Shown: positions 26,783 to 33,852 of the stretch, in pieces | Numbering within the stretch: position 1 is the first letter of the stretch | How the letters are laid out: each line of letters begins with the position of its first letter | From: Planococcus salinarum | Lineage (GTDB): Bacteria > Bacillota > Bacilli > Bacillales_A > Planococcaceae | Direction: 5' to 3' | NCBI RefSeq assembly: GCF_007004625.1 | Contig: NZ_VIFV01000031.1 | Location: 1-34,817 of the forward strand | Length of the DNA stretch: 34,817 bases | Notes under the pieces: model-generated | What the model was told of the DNA's origin: nothing | What the model saw: the letters and a program-made list of their open reading frames with translations, nothing else | The model's database searches: none | Made by a program: the position numbers and the translations under genes

Positions 26783-26879
26783 CTAGCTCTACGCACCTCA
26801 TTCAACCCCGGCTTAAGCACCCGGGGCGCCATAGAGACAGAAAAGCGCATTTCTCTGAATGAGGTGCGCGCTTTTTTTT
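26783..26879 (+). terminator. large composite hairpin with U-tract upstream of ecfA1
   Basis: CGCACCTCATTCA (26792-26804) pairs perfectly with TGAATGAGGTGCG (26856-26868), followed by CGC and eight T. Inside lies a second stem, CCCCGG/CCGGGG (26806-26811 with 26821-26826). An overlapping alternative pairing, TCTAGCTCTA (26783-26792) with TAGAGACAGA (26832-26841), matches at 8 of 10 positions. The element may be a second terminator, an attenuator of ecfA1, or a dispersed repeat. The rest of the 312-nt rplQ-ecfA1 gap has no gene and no convincing promoter. Confidence 0.65.
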
Positions 26880-26948
26880 ATTTATTTTACATATGCTTGT
26901 TCTACCGAGTAGAGTAGAGATGAGTTGAGCTGTAGGAGGTTTGGTTAA

Positions 26949-27797
26949 GTGAATTCGGGAATTTTGTCATTTGAAAACGTGACATTCACATATAATGCAG
27001 AAGACGAAAAAGTGCGGCCAGCTGTGGCAAATGTATCTTTTTCTATTCAGCAGGGAGAATGGATTGCCTTGGTCGGCCATAATGGTTCCGGGAAATCCAC
27101 GATAGCGAAACTAATGAATGGCCTGCTTTTTCCGGGAGAGGGAAATGTGAAGGTCATGGGCCAAGCGATGACTGAAGAGACTTTATGGGAAATCAGATCG
27201 CAAATGGGAATGGTTTTTCAAAACCCCGACAATCAATTTGTCGGTGCAACGGTGCAGGATGATGTAGCGTTCGCTTTGGAAAACAACGGTGTTCCGCATG
27301 AGATCATGGTGGAACGGGTTCACGAGGCGCTCAGCCAGGTGAAGATGGAAGATTATAAAGACCATGAACCCCATCATTTATCCGGTGGACAGAAACAACG
27401 CGTGGCGATAGCGGGTGCACTGGCTATGCGGCCGAAACTGTTGATCCTCGACGAAGCGACATCCATGCTCGATCCTCAGGGACGCACGGAAGTCATTGAA
27501 ACAATACGCCGCTTACGGGAGTCGACCGGTTTGACGGTAATCTCCATTACGCATGATTTGGAAGAAGCGGCCCTTGCTGAGCGTATCATTGTGATGAACC
27601 AGGGGCGGAAGCATGTGGAAGGCTCGCCCACGGATGTTTTTAAACGCGGCAATGAATTGACGGAAATGGGCCTGGATCTGCCATTTGCAATGCGCATGAC
27701 CCATTTATTGCAGGAAGCGGGAGTAAATCTTCAAGAAGAACATATGACAGATGATGAGTTGGTGGATGAACTGTGGAAATTTTACTCGAAGGCGTAG
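26949..27797 (+). CDS. ecfA1: ECF transporter ATP-binding protein EcfA1
   Basis: This is one of two ATPases of the shared energy-coupling factor module, which drives vitamin or metal uptake with interchangeable S components. Walker A is GHNGSGKST, the Q-loop lies in GMVFQNPDNQFVG, the ABC signature is LSGGQKQRVA, and Walker B is LLILDEATSMLD, followed by the H-loop ITHD. The 282-aa length is typical. It uses GTG 26949, with AGGAGG upstream. The end overlaps ecfA2 by 25 nt. Confidence 0.96.
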   Translation: MNSGILSFENVTFTYNAEDEKVRPAVANVSFSIQQGEWIALVGHNGSGKSTIAKLMNGLLFPGEGNVKVMGQAMTEETLWEIRSQMGMVFQNPDNQFVGATVQDDVAFALENNGVPHEIMVERVHEALSQVKMEDYKDHEPHHLSGGQKQRVAIAGALAMRPKLLILDEATSMLDPQGRTEVIETIRRLRESTGLTVISITHDLEEAALAERIIVMNQGRKHVEGSPTDVFKRGNELTEMGLDLPFAMRMTHLLQEAGVNLQEEHMTDDELVDELWKFYSKA

Positions 27798-28648
27798 GCT
27801 ATAGTTATGCTGAGAATACGCCATTTGAAAAAAGGGCTTTAACGGATGTTAACCTTCATATTCCTTCCGGTTCCTATACAGCGATCATCGGTCATACCGG
27901 TTCCGGCAAGTCGACAGTGCTGCAACATTTGAATGCCCTTTTAAAACCCACTGAGGGCGTTGTCATGATCGGGGAACGTAAGATTGAAGCGGGTGTAAAA
28001 GCGAAGGACCTTCGCAGCATCCGGCGTCAGGTGGGGATTGTCTTCCAGTTTCCCGAGCAGCAGCTTTTTGATGAAACGGTGTTGAAAGACATTATGTTCG
28101 GTCCGCTGAATTTTGGCGTTCCTGAAGAAGAGGCCGAACGGCGGGCGAGAGAGCTGGTGGTACAGCTGGGACTGCCTGATGAGGTGTTGGAAAAGTCGCC
28201 TTTCGATTTGTCTGGCGGTCAAATGCGCCGTGTTGCAATTGCGGGTGTATTGGCGATGGAGCCGAAAGTTCTGGTGCTGGATGAACCGACGGCCGGTCTG
28301 GATCCGAGGGGACGCAGGGAAATCATGGACCTGTTCCATGAGCTGCACGTAACCAAAAACCTGACCACAGTGTTGGTTACCCACAGCATGGAAGATGCGG
28401 CCAGATACGCCGACCGGGTGGCTATCATGCACAAGGGGCGTTGCATGGTTACGGGCGAACCGAAGGAAATCTTTTCAAACGAAGAGCAATTGGGCGATTA
28501 CCGTCTCCAGGCCCCACGCAGCATCAGGCTGCAGCGTGACTTCGAAGAACGAACGGGTTTAAAGCTGGAAAGTATCTCGTTGACTGAAGAGACGCTGGCG
28601 AAGAATATTGCATTGGCCCTGGCAGAAGAAGGACGTGGTTCTTTATGA
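27773..28648 (+). CDS. ecfA2: ECF transporter ATP-binding protein EcfA2
   Basis: This is the second ATPase of the energizing module. Walker A is GHTGSGKST, the Q-loop is GIVFQFPEQQLFD, the signature is LSGGQMRRVA, Walker B is VLVLDEPTAGLD and the H-loop is VTHS. The 291-aa length is normal. It starts at GTG 27773 inside ecfA1 and overlaps ecfT by 4 nt, so the three subunits are translationally coupled. Confidence 0.96.
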   Translation: MEILLEGVGYSYAENTPFEKRALTDVNLHIPSGSYTAIIGHTGSGKSTVLQHLNALLKPTEGVVMIGERKIEAGVKAKDLRSIRRQVGIVFQFPEQQLFDETVLKDIMFGPLNFGVPEEEAERRARELVVQLGLPDEVLEKSPFDLSGGQMRRVAIAGVLAMEPKVLVLDEPTAGLDPRGRREIMDLFHELHVTKNLTTVLVTHSMEDAARYADRVAIMHKGRCMVTGEPKEIFSNEEQLGDYRLQAPRSIRLQRDFEERTGLKLESISLTEETLAKNIALALAEEGRGSL

Positions 28649-29442
28649 TGGAAAAAATGATTTTTGGCCGATTCATTCCTGGCGATTCATTGGTCCACCG
28701 GATGGACCCGCGGGCAAAAATTCTTTTTGTCTTTCTGTTCATCGCAATTGTTTTTGTAGCGAATAATGCGATAGGTTATGCTATATTGCTTGGCTTTACA
28801 TTGTTGGTCGTATTCCTGTCGAAAATCCGGCTGTATTTTTTGATAAACGGATTAAAACCGGTCTTTATTCTCCTGGTATTTACATTTTTCCTGCATCTCT
28901 TCTTTACGAGGGAAGGGGATCTGTTACTCAGTATTTGGGTGATAGACATATACGAGGAAGGGTTGCGGCAGGGGATTTTCATCTCCACCAGATTTCTCGT
29001 GCTGGTATTCATAACCAGTATCCTGACGCTGACGACTTCACCTATTTCCATAACGGACGGCATTGAGATTCTGCTGGGACCTTTTAAAAAAATTAAATTG
29101 CCTGTGCATGAGCTGGCGTTGATGATGTCGATTTCACTGCGCTTTATCCCGACACTGATGGATGAAACCGGCAAAATCCTGAAAGCGCAGATGGCCCGTG
29201 GTTCCGACATTGGGTCGGGTCCGATGAAAGAACGGGTCAAAGCAGTTGTTCCGCTCTTAATCCCGCTGTTTGTCAGCGCCTTTAAGCGTGCTGAAGATCT
29301 GGCGACTGCCATGGAAGTCAGGGGCTACCGCGGTGGAGAAGGGCGAACGCGCTACCGCCAATTGAATTGGCGGATAGCGGACACCCTCAGTTTGGTGCTG
29401 CTCGCAGGTCTGACGGCGATATTGTGGTATTTCCGGACATAA
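28645..29442 (+). CDS. ecfT: ECF transporter transmembrane protein EcfT
   Basis: EcfT is the scaffold subunit linking EcfA1/A2 to substrate-binding S proteins. The 265-aa product has an N-terminal hydrophobic block of about four membrane segments and a further one near the C-terminus. The two coupling-helix motifs are present, in QMARGSDIGSG and in MEVRGYRGGE. No S component lies in the window, which fits a group II (shared) module. truA follows after 11 nt, as in Bacillus. Confidence 0.95.
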   Translation: MMEKMIFGRFIPGDSLVHRMDPRAKILFVFLFIAIVFVANNAIGYAILLGFTLLVVFLSKIRLYFLINGLKPVFILLVFTFFLHLFFTREGDLLLSIWVIDIYEEGLRQGIFISTRFLVLVFITSILTLTTSPISITDGIEILLGPFKKIKLPVHELALMMSISLRFIPTLMDETGKILKAQMARGSDIGSGPMKERVKAVVPLLIPLFVSAFKRAEDLATAMEVRGYRGGEGRTRYRQLNWRIADTLSLVLLAGLTAILWYFRT

Positions 29443-29453
29443 GGAGAGAATAT

Positions 29454-30197
29454 ATGAAACGAATGAAAGCGGTCATCGCTTATGATGGCTCGGGATTTGC
29501 GGGCTATCAAATACAGCCGGAATCGCGGACGGTTCAAATTGAATTGATGAAGGTGCTGAAGAACATCCATAAGGGACGGGATGTCCCGGTGGTGGCAAGC
29601 GGGCGGACAGATGCGAAAGTCCATGCTACGGGGCAGGTCATCCATTTTGATACCGATTTCAGCATTCCGGTCGAAGGATGGCTTAAGGCATTGAATGTGC
29701 TGTTGCCGGAAGATATTCGTGTCCTGGCTATTGAAGAGGCGCCAGCCGGGTTCCACGCACGTTACCATACGACCGGGAAAACCTATCGCTATAAATGGGA
29801 CCGAAGCAAAATCATCAGTCCCTTCACAAGGCATTATATGGTTCACCTGAAGCAACGCCCCGATGTCGCTGCGATGCGGAAAGCGGGAAAAGCGATTTTA
29901 GGCACCCATGATTTTTCCAGTTTCTGTGCTGCGAATACAGGGGTGGTCGACAAAGTGCGGACGATCCGGCGGCTGGATTTTGAAGAACACGGGGAAGAAT
30001 TGCATATGGTCATCGAAGGATCAGGTTTTCTTTACAATATGGTACGCATCATTGCCGGCACCTTATTTGAAGTGGGCATCGGCAAACGGGCACCGGAAGA
30101 GTTAGCGGAGATTATCCGTTCAGCGGATCGGGGAGCGGCCGGAAAGACCGCTGCAGCGCATGGCTTATACCTCGAAAACGTCGAGTATGAAAACTGA
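29454..30197 (+). CDS. truA: tRNA pseudouridine(38-40) synthase
   Basis: TruA converts U38-U40 in the anticodon stem-loop of many tRNAs. The catalytic aspartate is in ASGRTDAKVHATGQ; other motifs are FHARYHTTGKTYRY and GSGFLYNMVRIIAGTL. ATG 29454 after AAGGAGAG gives 247 aa, the Bacillus length, while the open frame further upstream lies within ecfT. It is likely co-transcribed with the ecf genes. Confidence 0.96.
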   Translation: MKRMKAVIAYDGSGFAGYQIQPESRTVQIELMKVLKNIHKGRDVPVVASGRTDAKVHATGQVIHFDTDFSIPVEGWLKALNVLLPEDIRVLAIEEAPAGFHARYHTTGKTYRYKWDRSKIISPFTRHYMVHLKQRPDVAAMRKAGKAILGTHDFSSFCAANTGVVDKVRTIRRLDFEEHGEELHMVIEGSGFLYNMVRIIAGTLFEVGIGKRAPEELAEIIRSADRGAAGKTAAAHGLYLENVEYEN

Positions 30198-30229
30198 AGC
30201 AACCAATCCTGGTGTTTTTAGAAAAACGC

Positions 30230-30256
30230 TTGACTTTTTGGCGCTGGCGTTATAAC
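30230..30256 (+). promoter_or_regulatory. candidate promoter of rplM-rpsI
   Basis: TTGACT (30230-30235) and TATAAC (30251-30256) are good hexamers, but the spacing is 15 nt, shorter than the usual 17. The predicted start is near 30263. Confidence 0.55.
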
Positions 30257-30262
30257 ATGATG

Positions 30263-30391
30263 TATGGTATTTTCATTACCCCCACGATATGCCCCGGAAG
30301 GTTATTTGTGCTAGGGATAACGAAAAAACGGAACAGCGGAACACTGTATTTTTAATTTCAAACGAGACGATTTATTAGGAGGACAATATAC
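30263..30391 (+). promoter_or_regulatory. probable L13 autoregulatory leader
   Basis: About 130 nt of untranslated RNA precede rplM. A ribosomal leader is known at this position in Bacillales (the L13 leader family), where L13 is thought to control its own operon. The block includes GGTATTTTCATTACCCCC, GATATGCCCCGGAAGG and the SD AGGAGGA. Assignment rests on position and general resemblance, not on a covariance search. Confidence 0.5.
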
Positions 30392-30829
30392 ATGCGTACA
30401 ACATTCATGGCTAAAGGTCACGAAGTAGAGCGTAAATGGTTGGTTGTCGATGCAGAAGGGCAAACTCTTGGACGTTTAGCTTCTGAAGTCGCTTCAATCT
30501 TACGCGGGAAATACAAACCAACATTCACACCAAACGTTGACACTGGTGATCACGTAATCATCATCAACGCTGACAAGATCCACCTTACAGGGAAAAAGCT
30601 TACAGACAAGATCTACTATCGCCACACACAATTCACTGGCGGGTTGAAGCAGCGTACTGCACTTGAAATGCGCACGAAATACCCAACAAAAATGCTTGAA
30701 TTGGCTGTCAAAGGGATGCTTCCTAAAAACTCTCTTGGACGCCAAACTTTCAAGAAACTTCACGTATATGCAGGACCGGAACATAATCACCAGGCACAAC
30801 AACCGGAAGTTTACCAACTTCGCGGCTAA
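30392..30829 (+). CDS. rplM: 50S ribosomal protein L13
   Basis: L13 is an early 50S assembly protein. The 145-aa product begins [20 protein letters not shown] and contains [18 protein letters not shown] and the signature [23 protein letters not shown] 30392 follows AGGAGGA. It pairs with rpsI in a two-gene operon conserved across bacteria. Confidence 0.98.
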   Translation: MRTTFMAKGHEVERKWLVVDAEGQTLGRLASEVASILRGKYKPTFTPNVDTGDHVIIINADKIHLTGKKLTDKIYYRHTQFTGGLKQRTALEMRTKYPTKMLELAVKGMLPKNSLGRQTFKKLHVYAGPEHNHQAQQPEVYQLRG

Positions 30830-30858
30830 TAATCAGTAAATTAGAGGAGGATACACCT

Positions 30859-31251
30859 TTGGCACAAGTTCAATATTTAGGTACAGGTCGCCGTAAAAAT
30901 TCAACAGCCCGCGTCCGGTTAATTCCAGGAGACGGCACAATTACAATCAACAACCGTGACGTATCGGATTACGTTCCATACGAAACTCTTGAGCAAATCA
31001 TCAAACAACCACTAGTAGCTACTGAAACTCTTGGAAGCTATGATGTTCTTGTAAACGTAAGAGGCGGAGGCTTCACAGGTCAAGCTGGAGCAGTACGCCA
31101 CGGAATTGCACGCGCTCTACTAACTGTAGACCCTGCTTTCCGTCCAGCACTTAAATCTGCTGGATTGCTTACTCGTGACCCACGCATGAAAGAACGTAAG
31201 AAACCAGGTTTGCGTTCAGCTCGTCGTGCACCACAGTTCTCGAAACGTTAA
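30859..31251 (+). CDS. rpsI: 30S ribosomal protein S9
   Basis: S9 lies in the 30S head, and its C-terminal tail touches P-site tRNA. The 130-aa product shows [16 protein letters not shown] and [19 protein letters not shown], and ends with the basic tail [11 protein letters not shown]. Translation starts at TTG 30859, with AGAGGAGG upstream; TTG is known at this gene in relatives. A perfect terminator follows. Confidence 0.98.
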   Translation: MAQVQYLGTGRRKNSTARVRLIPGDGTITINNRDVSDYVPYETLEQIIKQPLVATETLGSYDVLVNVRGGGFTGQAGAVRHGIARALLTVDPAFRPALKSAGLLTRDPRMKERKKPGLRSARRAPQFSKR

Positions 31252-31258
31252 TATTCTT

Positions 31259-31300
31259 AAAACCCCTTTCTCTTTGGAGAAAGGGGTTTTATTTATTTTT
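31259..31300 (+). terminator. intrinsic terminator after rpsI
   Basis: AAAACCCCTTTCTC (31259-31272) pairs perfectly with GAGAAAGGGGTTTT (31277-31290) around TTTG, followed by a T-rich tail. Confidence 0.93.
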
Positions 31301-31316
31301 CATAAAGGGGCTTTTT

Positions 31317-31703
31317 CGCTTTTCTGTGTCCAGACTCCAACAGCCAACTCCTCGAGTCGTAAGCCATTCTGGCTGTGCGGCTGAAACCATGCCGCTTCGC
31401 CAGACTGTCTTACGCTTGTCGGAGCTGAACGGCTGTTTCCGCTTTTCTGTGTCCAGACTCCAACAGCCAACTCCTCGAGTCGTAAGCCATTCTGGCTGTG
31501 CGGCTGAAACCATGCCGCTTCGCCAGACTGTCTTACGCTTGTCGGAGCTGAACGGCTGTTTCCGCTTTTCTGTGTCCAGACTCCAACAGCCAACTCCTCG
31601 AGTCGTAAGCCATTCTGGCTGCGCGGCTGAAACCATGCCACTTCGCCAGACTGTCTTACGCTTGTCGGAGCTGAACGGCTGTTTCCGCTTTTCTGTGTCC
31701 AGA
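31317..31703 (+). repeat. 123-bp tandem repeat, three copies plus an 18-bp partial fourth
   Basis: Copies run 31317-31439, 31440-31562 and 31563-31685, and the first 18 bp recur at 31686-31703. Copies 1 and 2 are identical; copy 3 differs only at 31622 (C for T) and 31640 (A for G). Each unit folds as one long imperfect hairpin. From outside in: AACAGCC/GGCTGTT, CTCC/GGAG, GTAAG/CTTAC, then CTGGC-N3-GCGGC with GCCGC-N3-GCCAG around TGAAACCAT. Because 123 is a multiple of three, the array stays open in several frames on both strands, which produces false ORFs. It has no ribosome-binding site and is not considered coding. Confidence 0.95.
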
Positions 31704-31756
31704 TCAGCTGCTGTAGGATAAAGGCTGCTCCTGAATCGCTGCGCTGCTTCGTCGCA

Positions 31757-31790
31757 AAGAGATGGGCCCATAAATCTTGGGCCACCTCTT
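31757..31790 (+). other. hairpin upstream of the salA promoter
   Basis: AAGAGATGGGCCC (31757-31769) pairs with GGGCCACCTCTT (31779-31790), with one bulge and a mismatch. No U-tract follows immediately. It sits between the tandem repeats and the salA promoter. The rest of the 636-nt rpsI-salA gap holds the terminator, the repeat array and the promoter described separately. Confidence 0.5.
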
Positions 31791-31843
31791 CGCTGTCGCT
31801 TTTCTACCAAAAAGACAGAATTGATTTAAAATAATTACCGCTA

Positions 31844-31852
31844 TGTTATACT
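31844..31852 (+). promoter_or_regulatory. extended -10 promoter of salA
   Basis: TGTTATACT at 31844-31852 is a TGn-extended -10 (TATACT). The 17-nt-spaced -35 position is poor (ATTTAA). The predicted start is near 31859, about 30 nt before the gene. Confidence 0.5.
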
Positions 31853-31887
31853 TTACGTTGAGCAAAAGTGATAAGGAGTGTATATAT

Positions 31888-32955
31888 ATGTTGACTGAAG
31901 TACAAGTTCGCGAATTACTCGGAGAAGTGCAAGATCCGTTTTTACATAGATCGCTGGCAGAGACAGATGGCATCACCTCTGTAAAAATTAAAGAAGAAAA
32001 AAATCACGTCAGCGTGAAATTGGCGATTGCCAAAGTGAATACACCGGAACAAATGCAATTACAGATGAAAGTGGTTGAAATCCTGAAAGGTGCAGGAGCG
32101 GACTCTGTCGGCATCCGTTTCGAGGAGTTGGCTCCGGAAGCGATGGCCAAGTTCCGCGGAACGGCGAATGAATCCGAAGCACAGGATCTGCTGTCTCCGA
32201 TGAATAAAGTCGAATTCATTTCGATTGCAAGTGGTAAAGGCGGCGTCGGGAAATCGACTGTTTCTGTCAACCTGGCGATTGCACTGGCTCGCCTGGGCAA
32301 AAAAGTCGGATTGATCGATGCGGATATTTACGGATTCAGTGTTCCGGATATGATGGGGATTGAAAAAACGCCGGTCGTGCGCGGCGATACCATTATTCCG
32401 GTTGAACGTTTTGGCGTCAAAGTCATTTCGATGGGCTTCTTCGTCGAAGAGAACATGCCGGTTGTATGGCGTGGACCAATGCTGGGCAAAGTGCTTGATC
32501 AATTCTTCCGCGATGTGGAGTGGGGCGATCTGGATTATCTTCTATTGGACTTGCCACCGGGCACCGGGGATGTCGCGCTTGATATTCACCAGATGCTGCC
32601 GGCTTCCAAAGAGATCGTTGTAACGACTCCTCACCCGACCGCTGCTTTCGTAGCGGCAAGAGCGGGGGCGATGGCGTTGCAGACAGACCACGAAGTGCTG
32701 GGTGTTATTGAAAACATGTCGTGGTATGAAAGCAAAGAAACCGGCAAGAAGGAATATCTCTTCGGACAAGGCGGCGGACCAAAGCTTGCAGAAGAATTGC
32801 AAGTGCCGCTGCTCGGACAGATTCCTCTTGGCCAGCCTGATTGGAATGAAGCGGATTTTGCGCCTTCCGTCTATCTTGAAGATCATCCAACAGGTAAACT
32901 GTATGGAGAGATCGCAGAGAGCATTCTGAAACAGTTTGCAGCAAAGAGACAATAA
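31888..32955 (+). CDS. salA: Mrp/ApbC-family P-loop ATPase, SalA type
   Basis: The N-terminal MIP18/DUF59 domain (about residues 1-95) precedes a ParA/MinD-type ATPase domain. The deviant Walker A is SGKGGVGKSTVSVNLA, with LIDADIYGFSVP and LLLDLPPGTGDVALD downstream. In B. subtilis the gene at this locus is SalA, a regulator that represses scoC. Typical Mrp iron-sulfur carriers have a CxxC after NMS; here the stretch reads NMSWYESKETGKKEY with no cysteines, as I recall for SalA. ATG 31888, after AAGGAGTG, gives 355 aa; the frame extends upstream to 31843, but without an SD. Confidence 0.88.
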   Translation: MLTEVQVRELLGEVQDPFLHRSLAETDGITSVKIKEEKNHVSVKLAIAKVNTPEQMQLQMKVVEILKGAGADSVGIRFEELAPEAMAKFRGTANESEAQDLLSPMNKVEFISIASGKGGVGKSTVSVNLAIALARLGKKVGLIDADIYGFSVPDMMGIEKTPVVRGDTIIPVERFGVKVISMGFFVEENMPVVWRGPMLGKVLDQFFRDVEWGDLDYLLLDLPPGTGDVALDIHQMLPASKEIVVTTPHPTAAFVAARAGAMALQTDHEVLGVIENMSWYESKETGKKEYLFGQGGGPKLAEELQVPLLGQIPLGQPDWNEADFAPSVYLEDHPTGKLYGEIAESILKQFAAKRQ

Positions 32956-32959
32956 TTCG

Positions 32960-32992
32960 AACCCGGAAACCATTCGCTGGTTTCCGGGTTTT
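32960..32992 (+). terminator. intrinsic terminator after salA
   Basis: AACCCGGAAACCA (32960-32972) pairs perfectly with TGGTTTCCGGGTT (32978-32990) around TTCGC, ending in TTTT. Confidence 0.92.
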
Positions 32993-33081
32993 CAATTGTG
33001 CCGAAACGCCGAACAGTTTTTGTGACTTCAAGTTTTGTTCACATGTCGGCAGTTTCGTTTATGGATTTTTAACTTTGCGAT

Positions 33082-33090
33082 TGGTACAAT
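33082..33090 (+). promoter_or_regulatory. extended -10 promoter of kbaA
   Basis: TGGTACAAT at 33082-33090 is a TGn-extended -10 (TACAAT). The -35 position (TGGATT, 33062-33067) is weak. Transcription would start about 27 nt before the gene. Confidence 0.5.
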
Positions 33091-33123
33091 CTTTAAAGAA
33101 CTTCAAATAACGGAGGCATTAAT

Positions 33124-33810
33124 GTGACAATACGAAATTGGGTAAAATTCTTTATAAATGCATTACTGATAGGTGGAGCGGTTACCGGGATACTCGGGTT
33201 ATTCATACGATGGAATGATGTTTTCGCAGCGCCATTCGAAAATGGGGCATGGGGTGAGTTCATTGCCGGTTTTGTCTGGCTGGTAGTGGTCGGGATGACC
33301 ATGAGCCTGATTGCGCAAATGGGCTTTTTCGCTTATTTGACAATCCATCAATTCGGAATCAATATGTTCCGGACGCTGACTTTGTGGAACTGGGTGCAGC
33401 TGCTGATCATTGCCATAGTGATTTTTGATTTGATTGTGTTCCGCTTTATGCCGAATGCCGAAACAGCTGCACAGGGCTGGCTGTATGCAGGACTCCTGGC
33501 CGTACTTATCGGGACGGGACTGGTGACAGCTTATTTCAAAGCGAAGTGGACCACGAAGTCGACATTCATCTCCGCTTTGTTCTTTATGATTGCAGTCACT
33601 TCACTGGAATGGCTTCCAGCGTTGATGGTTCAGGCAGGGAATGCCGACAGCTGGGTAACCTTGCTGCTGTTTCCGTTCCTTGCTGTAAATGCATATCAGC
33701 TTTTGGTGCTGCCGAAATATAATGCCAAGTCTGATGAAGACCGGCAAAAACTTGAAGAGCGCCGCGCGGCCCGGAGAGAAAATGTTAAACCGGCTGTAAA
33801 AAAAACGTAG
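33124..33810 (+). CDS. kbaA: KinB-signaling pathway activation protein
   Basis: A 228-aa membrane protein with about six hydrophobic segments and a charged C-terminal tail (SDEDRQKLEERRAARREN). The N-terminus (RNWVKFFINALLIGG) and overall layout resemble KbaA, which in B. subtilis activates the sporulation kinase KinB and lies downstream of salA and gerD. It uses GTG 33124, with GGAGG at 33112-33116; the ATG two bases earlier meets TGA at once. In B. subtilis cwlD and gerD flank salA; neither is present here, so its role in this organism is unclear. Confidence 0.85.
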   Translation: MTIRNWVKFFINALLIGGAVTGILGLFIRWNDVFAAPFENGAWGEFIAGFVWLVVVGMTMSLIAQMGFFAYLTIHQFGINMFRTLTLWNWVQLLIIAIVIFDLIVFRFMPNAETAAQGWLYAGLLAVLIGTGLVTAYFKAKWTTKSTFISALFFMIAVTSLEWLPALMVQAGNADSWVTLLLFPFLAVNAYQLLVLPKYNAKSDEDRQKLEERRAARRENVKPAVKKT

Positions 33811-33818
33811 GATTTTGA

Positions 33819-33850
33819 AATGCCCGCTGAGGAAGCGGGCATTTTTTTTT
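33819..33850 (+). terminator. intrinsic terminator after kbaA; intron insertion site
   Basis: AATGCCCGCT (33819-33828) pairs perfectly with AGCGGGCATT (33834-33843) around GAGGA, followed by nine T. The group II intron begins two bases later. Confidence 0.93.
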
Positions 33851-33852
33851 AT

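Noticed and set aside
31317..31703. CRISPR array
   Set aside because: The repeats are directly adjacent at 123 bp with no unique spacers, and no cas genes are nearby.
31289..31810. Overlapping long ORFs on both strands (131-173 codons) over the tandem repeat
   Set aside because: They arise because the 123-bp unit is 41 codons long and lacks stops in several frames. The translations are repeats of the same 41 residues, with no ribosome site and no family resemblance.
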